DNA of 64,000 bases from Entomortierella parvispora (taxonomy: Eukaryota; Mortierellomycota; Mortierellomycetes; Mortierellales; Mortierellaceae). The notes under the pieces were generated by a model. The model was not told the origin of the DNA. It worked only from the letters and a program-made list of their open reading frames with translations, and did no database searches. The stretch covers positions 1,674,001 through 1,738,000 of the forward strand of contig OY752151.1 in assembly GCA_963573315.1 (NCBI GenBank). Direction: 5' to 3'. The position numbers were made by a program, and so were the translations under genes. The stretch's first letter is position 1, and every line of letters begins with the position of its first letter. Positions 44,990-59,316 of the stretch are shown here, piece after piece.

Positions 44990-45903
44990 CATAGCGAAGA
45001 TCTTTCAAGCTCTTTGGGGGGGAGTGGATCGCTGCACAGATCGGCAAAGGTTGCATCGGCCATGGGTGATCTCCAAGCACTTCAATTGATCCTTCTGAAA
45101 AATGACCGCTAGCGGAAAAGCTCTCCAGAGCCGGGAGATCAGGCAGGGCGGCCGCAGGCTTGAACTCCCGTGTTTGATTGTGATATATTTAACCACCTTG
45201 TTCAATATTCACGTAAAGAGTTTGCAGGATACTCGACCGAATCCAGAAAAGGAGAGAACTTGACCTAGGGTCGCCTTGTAGCACAAGAACAAGTCCGTGT
45301 AGTCCAGAGAGAGAAATGTATCGCAGTCGGGCACACTTCGAGACAAGAGACAGTATCGTGGCCAGATACAACGGCTGAAAGCCGTGGACAGGAAGAAGGC
45401 TCAGGTCTAACGAATCCAACAATACAAGTCCTCCATTGACAAGAAGCAACAACCTACCATGGCTGAGCCCCGTGAAGCTAGTGAACGGCCTGAAGAAAGG
45501 AGAGAAAGATCGAAAACGGCTCTGAGAGTGAGACTGGTCCATTGTTGCGGTGTGCCGAGGGTGACATTACTCCAAAGGTCCCTAGTCGCCAGTGAACAGA
45601 TACAAGACAACATCTCGCGATATCTACTTGAATAAGATAGCACTCAATCATAGATACAACCTCGGGAGGCAGGTCATTCCGAAGCGATGCTAGTGGGCCA
45701 AGGACTAGGGATACGAGAGGACCAGAGACAGGACTATTCAACGAGGAAGAGGACAAGACGGTCACGTCTGCAATGGTGAGGCTGGTGACCGAGTCCGAAC
45801 CGGTGGTGTTGGTGGCCTTGTCTGAAGAGGCGGCGCTATCGGCGGTGCTGGTGGCCATATTCGAGGTTGCAGCGCTGGTGGTCATTTTGTTTGTAGTTGT
45901 CAT
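44990..45903 (-). pseudogene. F-box gene, N-terminal part (degraded)
   Basis: A minus-strand start at 45903 (MTTTNKMTTSAATSNM) leads through a Ser/Thr-rich region to an F-box-like stretch, LRNDLPPEVVSMIECYLIQV, followed by DIARCCLVSVHWR. After this the frame breaks. LWSNVTLGTPQQW and then LVSKCARLRYISLSGLHGL follow in other frames, and a stop comes near 45189 (LQTLYVNIEQGG). Introns cannot be excluded, but no clean splice set restores it. It may act as a short truncated protein or be dead. The 45185-45420 part is duplicated at 46140-46340. Confidence 0.5.
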
Positions 45904-45943
45904 TATAGATAGTTTTGAGTAAAGTTTGCGTCTGTGGTGGATG

Positions 45944-46880
45944 TCACAGAGATGCAGAGACAACAGCGTGATAGTGGATTGCTGCACTGAGCTCCAAAGC
46001 TTGCGTGGGCCCATGGGCGATCCCTGTGGATGCCCCAATACTTTGAGTTAGGTTAGGACAACGCTTCAAGAATGCAACAATGGCCGCTGGCAGAGCAGGC
46101 AAGGCGTCTACGGTCTTGAACTCCCAGGTTTGACTGTGGGATATTGAACCACCTTGTTCAACATCTACATAAAAGACTTTGAAGGATACTCGACCGAATC
46201 CGACAAAGAAGAGAGCTTGATCTAGAGTCGTCTTGCAGCGCGGGATAAGGGATATCGAAGACGGCCACATTTCGAGACAAGAGACTGTACTGTGGCAAAA
46301 TATAACGGCCGATAGCAGTGAATGGGAGAAAGATGTAGAACCTGCGATTCCAACGGGCCCTTTCCCATTGTCTTGTAGAAACAATCTTCCGACTGTGACA
46401 CAGTGGAGAGAATCTTGAAAAGCCTCTGAGAACAGAGTCGGTTGAATCGCGCGCGCACGCTTTGGTGTACTGCGAGTGATCCTACTCCAATAGATCTTTG
46501 GACCACAACCAATTCCAGAGGACGTAAATGAGAATGAGGTCAGCCACACAGTGGCTTCTTGTTCATGCTATTTGCCGGGAGGAGGTCCTGCATAGGTAAA
46601 GGGTTGCTTTGGTTCGCCCGAGGTTTCGCTGTGAGACGGCCGGCCTGATCTGCGTCTGTCATTCGTGGGATCTTTGGACTTTTGCGCTGGAGGCCTTGTC
46701 CAAGGGAGAGTTCCCTCAATGCCGTTGTTCCATTCTTCTGGCCGTACACATTACGGTTGTTCAATCGCTTGATAGGAGCGGGCGAATATGAAGACCCGTA
46801 CAACAGCGTAGTGGAAACCTTTCAGGCTATTCGGGGGTTGATGGATTGCTGCACTGAGCTCAGAAGGTTGTATGGGACAT
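45944..46880 (-). pseudogene. F-box/LRR gene fragment (copy 5), frameshifted
   Basis: Minus frames read LYFATVQSLVSKCGRLRYPL, VFYVDVEQGGSISHSQTWEF and, further right, ALRELSLGQGLQRKSPKIPR, in different frames. The DNA of 46140-46340 parallels 45185-45420 (shared ACCACCTTGTTCAA, GGATACTCGACCGAATCC and TTCGAGACAAGAGAC). No intact reading frame or F-box start joins them. Confidence 0.5.
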
Positions 46881-47989
46881 GGACGACCCCCGTTGAAACA
46901 GCTCGACGAGGGACAGATCGAGTCGGTTCAAATCCACATGAGCGCCCAAAGAGCGCCCGAATTCGATCCCATTTCGACGCTGGATCTTTTTGAGTACTGG
47001 GCCAAATCTCTGAAGCCCAGGGAGGGAGGGAGGGTGATGTCGGCGATGACCAGACTTTGAGATTAGTTATTGGACTGTTACCAGGTGCAGAGGCTGGTGG
47101 CCGTCGATGGGGGAAAAGCCGGCTGAACGATACCCGATATCAGTGGTAACAGGAGTTTGTCACATTGGCATGCGAGTCCAGGCTTGGAATTCTTGTGTTG
47201 CCCGATGTAAGCTGGCAATACGGGAAGCAAGGGTCGTATGGTGGCCGCCTATCCGCAAATCCTTCTTCTGCATTCAAACTATGAAAACTATCTATGGCCA
47301 ACCTTGTTCTTCACCACCACCAGACAGGATGGGAGGGAAATGAGCAGGCGGCAGGCCATCGCACCCCACTTATCCGTGAAGCGTAACCCGGCCAATCCTA
47401 CGCAAGGTGTGATAAACGTTGGACAAAAGTGTACCCTCTGGGATCGGAGCGACAATAGAAGACCATGTCTTTTTGGTGGGAGGATAGTATTGTCGTTGTC
47501 ATTATCGTTGTCGTTGTTGTTACGAAAAGAGAGGGAATTCCGCCAGATCAAGAGCACAAGCGAGTCGTTGCTTTGAATGAGTTCAAACGCAATACAGTTT
47601 ACGAGGGGGGATGCAATGGCTGACGAACAAGAACAAAAGGTGCGTAAAAGCCTGTTAAATGAAAGTGTTGCATCTGCGCGCGAGCTAGACGGGTATTCAG
47701 GGCTGATGGCGATAAAGAGAACGTCTATCCTTTTTGACGTTGCCGCTGACAGCGAGGAAGCACCTCTTCAAAGAGGGTGATCGGATTAAGCGATAGTCAG
47801 CATTCAGTGGATTGATCTTCTCACACCTGACTATCCACGGATACGACCTTGTGATGGGATGCTCAGCCTGTGCAATATCGGCCAATTCATACCATGGGAT
47901 TCTCCAAATACGTTGCAATCGAAGGGAAGGTAATAAATCGTTTTATTGACAACGCAGAGACGGGATTATGGTATGTATTAGGAAGGGGT
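46881..47989. other. Unassigned region with inverted repeat remnant and hydrolase 3' flank
   Basis: Contains at about 47300-47372 an inverted copy of the end of the 42.4-kb block (GCCTGCCGCCTGCTC and GTCTGGTGGTGGTG on minus). TTTATT at 47942-47947 is the minus-strand AATAAA for the lipase gene. No other gene is supported. Confidence 0.5.
47300..47372 (-). repeat. Inverted copy of the duplicated block end
   Basis: Reverse complement matches 42387-42510 and 43783-43870: TAAGTGGGGTGCGATGGCCT, then TGCCGCCTGCTC, and further on CTGTCTGGTGGTGGTG with GGCCATAGATAG. Confidence 0.7.
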
Positions 47990-48013
47990 GCTGTCTTTCA
48001 TGGGGGGAATGAC

Positions 48014-49241
48014 CTAGACAACGGTAGCAGTCGCAGGGGTAGGAGGCAAGTGGGCCTTAATCCACTGAACATAGTGCTGGATGACCTGAGTACGCTCTGG
48101 TTCAGGTTCGTTGTGCAACTCGTGATAAAAGCCAGGGTACTCCTTGTACTCCTTGTCCTTGACCTGAACCTTGTCAAAGAACTCCTTACTGGCGTTGTGA
48201 TCCGTCAAGCCGTCCTTGGTGCCGTGGGTGATCAAAAGAGGGACATTTGTGGCAATCTCCTGGTACCGACTCGACAAAAGCGCCTTTCCGTTGGTCAACA
48301 TATCAAACAGTCCCTTGGTCGTACCATATCCGTGCACCAGAGGATCCTTGTCGTATTTGGAGACCTCGGCCGGGTCACGCGAAATCAACTTTGAGGACAA
48401 GTTGACGGGGATCTTGGCTGAGGGCAAGACCTTGGAGACGGCGCCTGCAAAAGAGATGGTCGCGTTATTGGGTCGGCTCGCGGGTGCTGTCAAGACCAAA
48501 GGAGCCGAAGCGATCAATCCAGCGAGTTTTGTGCGCAATGGTCCAATACAATCGTAGTTGAGAACCAATCCACCACCCTATTGTTGTTTGAAAATAAAAA
48601 GACAGACCAGACGTTTTAGCAAAAACTTGTCTCCGTGGTCAATCTCTCCACTTTCGATAGATAGATGAGTGGTCTTCCTTACGTAAGAGTGGCCCATGAG
48701 GAACAAGGGAAGACCCTTGATCTCTCCACGCTCGAGAGCCGCCGTGATATCGGGGATGGCCTTTTCGTATCCTCCAGTGCGTCCCAGAGTTTTTGACTTC
48801 TTGCCTATTTTCGCCACAAAGAAAGAAAGAAAAAAAAAGTAAGACCAATTGAGTTCTCAAAAGGGGGAAGCAATCGGTTTGTAATTTTTACCGGTTTTGC
48901 CGAATCCGCGTTGGTCAAAGGCCGAGACCTGGAATCCAGCCTTGTTGAACTCGTCAAAGACATGGTCGTATCCTGAACAGTTTTTTTAAAAAACAATCAA
49001 AGAGATATGGCAAGTAAGTATCGTCGTTACGGTAGCTCTGCGCACTTTAGCGAACATGAAAAGGGGGGGGGGGAAGGGTCTTTTTCTCCTTACGAACGAT
49101 GTGCTCGCCGAATCCGTGGACAAAGACAACGGATGCGACGGGGTTGCCGACAGCGTACCACGTCTTTGTGAAGAGCTCGTGGCCATCCGCAGTTTTGATC
49201 CACTGTTCCTTGGATGTGGGTGTGTTCTGAGCAGCAGCCAT
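48014..49241 (-). CDS. Monoacylglycerol-lipase-like serine hydrolase
   Basis: Four exons (49094-49241, 48892-48972, 48683-48804, 48014-48577) join in frame to 304 residues, the usual size of this family. Landmarks: SVVFVHGFGEHIVRYDHVFD (HG oxyanion region), AFDQRGFGKTGKK, FLMGHSYGGGLVLNYD with the nucleophile Ser in GHSYG (split by an intron after the Tyr codon), then LLITHGTKDGLTDHNASKEF with the catalytic Asp, and YPGFYHELHNEPE with the catalytic His. It should release fatty acid from monoacylglycerols in cytosol or on lipid droplets. The nucleophile elbow has Tyr where many members have Met. The 48.8-kb intron contains the AAAG run copied to 44.29 kb. Confidence 0.92.
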
Positions 49242-49995
49242 TGAGTGGGATTGAGGTGAGAATGAGGAATGGGGAGGGGGAATGTGTGGAGAATGAAAAG
49301 AGATGGAAGGAAAAAAACGAGAAAGAGTGAAAAATAAAGCGAGGGAAGAAAACCTTCTTGACCGAGCAAACAGTAGAGAGCGATTTTTTGTTCTAGTCCG
49401 TGTGCGTGTGCGCGTGCTCATGAGGAGCGGAGGTGGCGTCCTCCTTTCTTCTTTCCTTCCTTCATAGCCTTTGCATTCTATTTCTTGAGCCAGCTTGATT
49501 AGCTTGGGCACTCACATGCATTGCCTAAAGGTACATTTGCAAGGGTATCATTGGTTACGGGGAGGGAGAAAGAAAGGACAAAGACTGCGAAAGACCACCA
49601 TGGAATGTTGCCTTTGCAGTATACTTTTGTACCCCACGATCACTGTCCACAAGGCTCTCAACCCCGCTGGAGGGAAAGGGCGAGTGCGTGTCTGTTGGAG
49701 TTTGCATGTGCCTAATAAAATGACCGTTATCGCAATCAAGACCTTGTTCAAGTAGCACTGGGACAGTAGCACTGTCCATGAGCTCTCGGGGAGATATGTC
49801 GCGTCCATGTTTGAACGCGTCCCTTCACCCATTCACGCTCACATGGCAAACACAATCACCATGGATATTTTAGAGACAATTGGTTGAGGCATGCGCTTTA
49901 TTATAGTTATTATTATTAATTATTATCGCAGTTGCTACAAAAAAAGTCCCTTGTGTTTTTGGACATCGTATTGATTGCTTTCGAACGGTATATAG
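49242..49995. other. Intergenic: hydrolase promoter and ArfGAP 3' flank
   Basis: CT-rich hydrolase leader on minus, then a stretch with no gene. TTTATT at 49897-49902 is a minus-strand AATAAA, 94 bases past the ArfGAP stop. Confidence 0.5.
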
Positions 49996-52900
49996 CTATT
50001 GGGTAACGTCGTGATTGTCCTCCAGTGTCATGGTCGCTATGGAGGGTGCCGAGAATGAGAGCGACAATGATGACATGGAGGTCCTTGCGGGCACAAAGAT
50101 ATCATCTCCTCGAGGACCTGGTGAACGGGACCGACCTTGCGCTTCTACCTGCTGCTGGTAGAGTTGCTGATCCTGTTGCCTCAACAACTCTTCCATCGTC
50201 GGCTCCTCGCCCTCAAATTCAATTGGGGGCCCAAAGTCTTGTTGAGAGAAATTGGGAATGCGTCCGTAATGCTTTGCAGGCAATGTCGTCGAAGAGGAAG
50301 AGGCGCCTGTGATTGTCATGAAAGCATTGGTGGTGCTTTGATCCCGATCCTCCTTCATTGTCTTGTTGTTTTTGAGATACGCTGCGGAGAGACGCAAACT
50401 CTTTGTGAAGCTGGCCTTGACCTTTTGAGCTCGACTTGGCGTCAGTGGGGTTGCTGTGGCCACAAAAGGATTGCTGGCTGTGCCTCCCTGGTTTCCTGCA
50501 TAGGACGAAAGATCGAGATTCGACATGGGGCCGCCAGAGAGGGACGACGACTGAGACAGCGACATCGACAATGGTGGGGACGTTGCTCGACTGATACTCT
50601 GGGCCTGCTGCCCCTGATCAGATTCCCTCTGCTGTTGCTGCTCCTGTGAAGAAGAAGAAGTAAAAGAAGGGAAAATGGAGGCAGACTGGAAGAATGAAAA
50701 ATCTGCCGACATCCTAGCTTTTGCCTTGGCCGCAATCTTTTCTTTATCCTTTTCGCCTCCCCTTCTGGCCGAGAATAATACAGATCCAAGACCACCATCG
50801 CTTTCCCGCCTCTTTTGGAAAAGGCTAGAGATATCTGGCAGTTGCGTTTGAGTCGGCTGCCGCGGACCACCATAAAGAGTCTGGGAGCTAGACAGGTTGG
50901 CGCTACCTCCACTTCCAGGAGGAGTAAGAGAAGGATCCAAAGACACAGGCGTTGAAGACGGAAGAATTACAGAAGCGCGTTCCGGCCGAAGTCGCGGTGA
51001 AAGCGTCAAGAGGCTTGTTAACGTAGTCGAAAAGGACGAAGTATAGGAGCTGGAAACGCCAGCATCCACGAGGGCAGGCCCTCTGGGGCAAAGAAGGTCC
51101 GTTCCCACCGCTTCGTTCCGCACCATTGGACCAGGCGAAGACGAGGGCTGAGGAGCTGCTACAGCCTCTCCTCGCGCTGCTCGTTTTCCTCGAAGATATT
51201 GCATCGCGCTAGCTCCAGATTCGCCACGTAGCTCGACCACCTGCCCGACGCTTCTTCGATTCGTTCCCGAGTTTACTGATGCATCGTCATCCCCATCTGT
51301 AGTGTCAAAGCTTGGTGTTGTGCTTAGAGGACGACTGGAGGATGCTGTACTTGTCGTTTGGGTAATGTTTTCAGAAAGACGTGAAACAATGGAGGTTGAG
51401 GCCTGCAATGGTATATCCTGCTCAATGATTCCCTGTGACGTGTCCAGATCTTTCTTCCGCCGAGGAATTGGGCGAGTCGGTTGTGGAGAGGGCATGGCCC
51501 TTCTGGCTGCCGCAGGCCCAACACCATCCAAGACTTTTACTTGGACGCTCATGTTGCTGGCCGCACCGTTCTGGATCAAAAACTCGGCCATTGGGTAGAC
51601 CTCAAACGCACTATCCTGACTGAAGGGGACACCCTGTCGAAGGGCCATCAGTAGAGGCGACGTCTGCATGACCATGACGGAAGAGATTGGACGACCAACA
51701 GGAGGCCTTGACCACAACTCCCATGTCCCTCCCTGTGACGGTGGTTGGTCTCGCGGACGAGGTTCCGATAAACGCTCCACCTTCAAGTCTGAAATCGACT
51801 CGGTTGTTGATCTCGAAAACCGTGACGACCCTGCATCAGATTCGTTGGTGTCATCGACTACACCAGTTTGCCAAACACCTTCAGTCATGATGGGGGACTC
51901 GGTAACACTAGGAATAGAACCAAGTCCAAAAGGGTCCTCCTGTTGCCTAACTGGAAGTGGAGGCGGGGCGTCGACTACTACTGGGTCCGTCTGCTCTTCG
52001 AAAAATGGACCCGAGTCCGCATCCTTATTGGCCCTTTGTGCTGCATTCAGATCTGGGCCTGCTGCGAAGGCCTTCATAGCGGCGCTGATATCATTGTCCT
52101 CGACTGCTCGGAACAGCGCACTTGTAGCGGCCACAGCGCGATCCCCACTGGTCTCAGAACCCTCGTCTCTTGCTACAAAGGCGCGATCCACGTACTTCTT
52201 ACGAATGAATGCAACCTTGTGCTCTCGCGAGTCGTTCGCCACTGGTTTTTGGAAGTAGAACGCGTCATTGTTCTCGGACGGAGAATGTGGTTCGGTCAAG
52301 AGACGTGCTTCCCAAATGCTGTTGGAGATCTCGTTGCCGACTGCTCGGATGAAGTCAAAGAGGTCCCGGGTATAAGAGGTTGTATCCAGATTGAATGAAC
52401 GGACTTTGGAGATATGAGTTCCAAGACTCCTGTGGATGCCAGAGCACTCTGTTATGATCAATCCAAAGAATGTGAGGAATGTTAAATAAATAGCAGATAT
52501 TGATTCTGTTTGTTTCACATCGTCGACTGTAGTTGCTTACCAATACATACGAGGATTCCCAAGTTAATAACACACCAGTCTGGATTTTTAGATCCACAGT
52601 CGGCACAAAAAGTGTTGGCCTTATTGGTCTCGCGCATCAGTTGCAAGAGTTGGACTCCCAAGAGGTCCAATGACCGCTGACTTTCGTCTGGGGTCGGTGT
52701 TTGCGTGGCTCGAGGGAGCATGATCTGACCGAGTTCATTCAATCCGTCCGCCGCGCTTCCACCTCGCTTCTTGCCCACGGCCTGACCAGGTTGGACTCTT
52801 GCTTGAAGGGATGTTGGTAACGATGTGGCGTAAAGGATTTGCTCCATGCTGGTCCTGGCCATGCCGCCCAATCCAGCCAGCATGCCTTTGCATTCTGGGG

Positions 52901-55900
52901 TTTCTGATCGCATCGCCTGCACGCTGTATTCCAGATTCAAGTTCCTGCAGCTGCTCGTTCCATTGAGGAGGCCATGGATTGCGTTTGATATTACATGGAT
53001 CCAAGAGTTCATATCATCGACTGAGGTGGCCTGATACACTCGCCGAAACTTGGGTGTGATGATCTCGAAACAGAATCGTCTGTCCTGATTCCTACAGGGT
53101 CGGACAGTGGCGATGCGAAGGCTGATGGGCACATTGTGTAGCTGAGTAACGCCCCTCTTCCAGTGCGAGTACTCGTGCAGTTGTCCCTCAGACAATACAC
53201 ACCAGTATTTGTGCCAGTTAATGTTGGATTTTTCGAGAACCGTGGTGTTATGTGAACTCGGCTTGCTTGTGGCAAAGAGAAACCCTTCTTTGCGCCTACC
53301 CTTCGCGATCCCAGCTTCAATATCCTGATGCTCCAAGTCTCGGAAACCGGTGACACTAGAGTTGTTGAGATTCGGTGCATATCGTCCTGGGACCTCGCTC
53401 GGTCCAGTCATAACCCTAATACGTGGTGGTCGACGTTCCAGACTAGGACTGCGATAACCTTGGGCTTGTTTGCCTCCAAAGTTGTTCAGGATCAAATGCG
53501 GAGTAGGGGCTTTATCCATGGCATCAGAAAGAGAATGCGAAAGGGATCTTGCGTGTCTCAGGATCTTATTTTCGCGTCTCTCGGTCCGAAGCACAGTGGC
53601 AGCCTTCAATTCCGATTTCATCTCAGTTGATACCTTTCCAAGACTTATCAGGTATTGACAATGTTTGTCCAGATAGTTGGCCAGTTGAGTCGTGAGCCAC
53701 TCGTCCTTGCTTGCACCCGCCCTCATTTCCGTGAGGAAGGCCCAGTATTCCATTCGTTTGAGCTCAAAATGTCGACGCTTCTGTTCGTATTTTTGGTCGG
53801 CATCCATCTTCTTTTGAGCATTGTCCTGCCTCATACCCATGTACTTTGACAGAAAGTTGTAGTAATCCTTGCTTTCTTCCTCGAATTGCTTCCGCTGCAG
53901 CTCTGCTTTCTTGATCTCGGTCCAGTACGCTGAAAATGGTTGCACAAACAGGTCCCGGGTCTGCTGAGACAATAGTTCGGAGAGCTCACCAAGATTTTGT
54001 GTCATAGGTCGCAGGTATAGATCCAGTAGAGGCTCTGCAACTTTGAGTCCTGCCATCTCCTTCGCAAAAGCCTGCTCGGCCGCTACCCATGCACGACGGG
54101 ATTCCAAAAGCGTTTGAGTGGCCTTCTGGACTTGCTTCACGACGGCCTTCATGTTCCTGATGTGGTTTTCGCATTCAACTACTGTGGCTCGGAAGAGGGG
54201 ACCATCTTCGGTGCCGTTGGCGAGAGGTACAAGGGCTGTGGTGGCCGGTTCCTCCTCGGAATTTGTAGGCGCATTAGGATCAGATGCTTTGACGGTCGTA
54301 TCTGGCAAGGTCGGAAGGGACTGGTGGCTGTTTGGAAAATATTGCAACTTACTCCAGAACGTGGGCATCCGACCGACATTCTTTTCAGGTGTAGAGCTCC
54401 TCCTCCAGTGTCGAGGATTCTTTCCTGGGTGTAAAGATGTGGATGGAGGATGTGCCGGCCTTGGTGGTCTTGCTGGACGCTGCGTACTTGAAGTAACATT
54501 TGCTGTTGGGGAGTGAGTCTTTTATTAGTGGCCCAAGTTTTTTTTTTTTTTTTTTTTTTTTTCAATCCAAGAAAACAAAGGCAGAAGGCAAAGATTACTC
54601 ACGTTCGATCCACAGCGAAAACTGAGCGAGGATCTGCGGTTTCTCGGATGATGTATCCTTATTCAAGAACTAGCGAGATGATGGGCATGAGCATTTCAGG
54701 CAATCGTGATAGAAAACGAACCAAGCGCGGAGAATGTGAAGCAAAAGTCAAGAGGAGGGGAGGAGGGAACTCACTGAGAACACGGCCTTGTTGCCCTCGG
54801 TACGGCCACGTCCTTGACGATTCCAGATCCACGTATATGTGTACAGCGGGCTCTCGCTGGCGAGGGCCGTTTGAGGGCTGCTGCCAGGAGCCATCTCGAT
54901 CTGGATAGGCGTTATTGAGCCGTCCTGGATCTACACGTACGCAGACAGATGGGCGCCATTCGTTTTAGATGGGGCCTCTCGAAACCCCGTCAAGGGCAGG
55001 ACTCTCTCTCTCTCTCTATCACAGCATATAATTACCTGTTGCTGAAGCTGTGTCTCTTGCTCAAGCAAAGACTGCAGAGCCTTCTCCGAACGAGTTTCGA
55101 CAAAGTAGACACTGTTGTTGACGACAACATGGTGCCAGTCCGATTCCTGCGCCTCGTCGTCGTCTTCAGGGGCGTCGTTTGTGCTAGACGGACGGGCGTT
55201 GGTCACGCTCTGCATTGTCTGCATGGCTGCATTCTCTGCTTGGTCATCGTTGTGACCAATGCGCGTGTCAGGACGAGGACTCTGCTTCATATTCCCATTC
55301 TTGTCTTGCTTCTGCTGGTCCTGGCTCAGGCCCCGTTCCTGGTCGTGATTCTCCGGGTCTAGATCTTGGCTGTTTCTTCCCTGGCCCTTCTTGCTCGGCT
55401 GCACGTCCTGACCGCACTGTAGGCGATGCCACAGGGAATCTAAAAGGTGTCCCCGGAGATTAAAGTCGAACCGCATGTCCTCCCCTGCACTGACTCGGAG
55501 CAGAAGAAGCGGCAGGGATTTCGTTGCAGCAGAAGAAGAGGTGGGCTCTGCTCGCAGCCCAGAGTTCGCCTGCCCAAGTGGCGACTCTTCAGGGTCCGTC
55601 ACGAACTCTGCGCGTACTGTCGGTGAGCGTGTCTGAACGACATACTCTGGGAGTCCTTGGCTTTGGCTAATCACTGGGCAAGAGTCCGCATCCTGAATCG
55701 CGATTCTGGCAATGGCGACTAGGATTGGGAATGGGAATGAGAATGAGAATGAGAATGAGAATGGGGGAGTGAGAAACGGTTGGTCAGCAAGGGACGGCTT
55801 CAGGTGCTGCTCTTTACAGCCCAAGGTCTGGCAATAAAAAAGAAAAAAAGAAAAAGAGGTGCACTTGCACTGGGCAGGATCAGCCATGGGAATGGCGGTG

Positions 55901-55929
55901 GGGAATGCGGCCATGACCGTGGACTGCAA
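49996..55929 (-). CDS. BAR-PH-ArfGAP-ankyrin protein (ACAP/Csx2-like), 5' end uncertain
   Basis: Traced exons: 55036 to about 55718 or further, 54775-54930, 54603-54669, 52541-54502 and 49996-52448, all joining in frame. The N-terminal part has RFDFNLRGHLLDSLW, WHHVVVNNSVYFVE, YTYTWIWNRQGRGR and FSFLNKDTSSEKPQ. It is followed by a BAR-type coiled domain (LFRATVVECENHIRNMKAVV to LISLGKVSTEMKSELKAA), a PH domain (KEGFLFATSKPS, INWHKYWCVLSEGQLHEY) and the ArfGAP zinc finger C-x2-C-x16-C-x2-C (FCADCGSKNPDW, then ILVCIECSGIHRSLGTHIS across an intron). Two ankyrin-like pieces (ALFRAVEDNDISAAMKAFA; SPLLMALRQGVPF) and a long Ser-rich tail follow. It stimulates GTP hydrolysis by Arf at membranes. The first ATG may be at 55929 or 55914; the frame there crosses a CT-rich possible intron. 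Reading 54.5-55.9 kb as a separate gene is less likely. Confidence 0.85.
54538..54562. repeat. Poly(T) tract in an ArfGAP intron
   Basis: About 25 T on plus (poly-A on the coding strand) in the intron between 54503 and 54602. Confidence 0.85.
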
Positions 55930-55980
55930 TCAGTCAGTCAGTCTTTCAGTCAGTCAGTCAGTCAGTCAGTCAGTCAGTCG
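55930..55980. repeat. (CAGT)n microsatellite
   Basis: About eleven CAGT units with one interruption, directly upstream of the ArfGAP start region. Confidence 0.9.
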
Positions 55981-56379
55981 GCCAGCGAGTCAGGCTGTTT
56001 GTCAGCGAAGAGACTGGAGGGTCTGTTGATGAAGACAAGAAGGGGGAAACTGTGTGCGTTGTGTTGTGTGCAAAGGTCGGTCGGCGAAGGAGGGAAGAGA
56101 ATGAAAGGCAAAAAAGAGGCGACAAGCGATCTCTTCTCTTTCTCTCTCTTTTTCTCCTATCTTTTTCCTCTCCTTTCTTTTTTTTATATTATTTTTTATT
56201 TCGCCATGTTGCCCTTGCAATGGCTGGCTGTTGAGAGTTTTCTCTTACTGCCGCCATACCCTGCCCTGACCTGACCTGCATCCCTTTCTCCCCTGCCGAT
56301 CCCATTCCAATGGATCTGCGTCAAATGGTATAAAAGGCTCGCTTTATTTGCCCATGGTAACTTGAGCAACAAAAGCTCT

Positions 56380-58927
<2,548 letters not shown>

Positions 58928-59316
58928 TGTGGACTGTATGAATCCAGATCCTGGGGCTATGCGTGTCGTGTGTCCTGTGTCCTGTATCCTGTGTCCTGTC
59001 GGTGAGTCAAGTGTCTGTCCTAGTGAATGAGAATGGCAGTAGTGAAGGCGGGTGCAGGCGGATGCAGGAGCGAGAAGGATGCGCGAGCTGCAAGAGAAGA
59101 AAGGGAAGCAGATTCGCCTGGTGTTCCTGTATGCACACAAATCCTGAATAAATAGAAACAGTGACGTCATCAATCCCTACTAAATATTAATCGCGCTAGC
59201 GCGCTCTCTCTTTCTTTCGGACACAGAAACCCCAAAAAGGGCTCGTCCTCCATCATCCTCATTCCATTCACCAAAACTCTACAGCACGCGACATAGCAGG
59301 ACATCGCTCATCCACA
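58928..59316. promoter_or_regulatory. Divergent promoter PFS2 / HEH1
   Basis: 389 bases between outward-facing ATGs. It includes an imperfect tandem of CCTGTGT/CCTGTAT units near 58968-59000 and a CT-rich leader before HEH1. Confidence 0.5.

Noticed and set aside
40800-47400. Possible CRISPR or other array structure
   Set aside because: Repeats are few, unequal in spacing and belong to protein-coding gene fragments.
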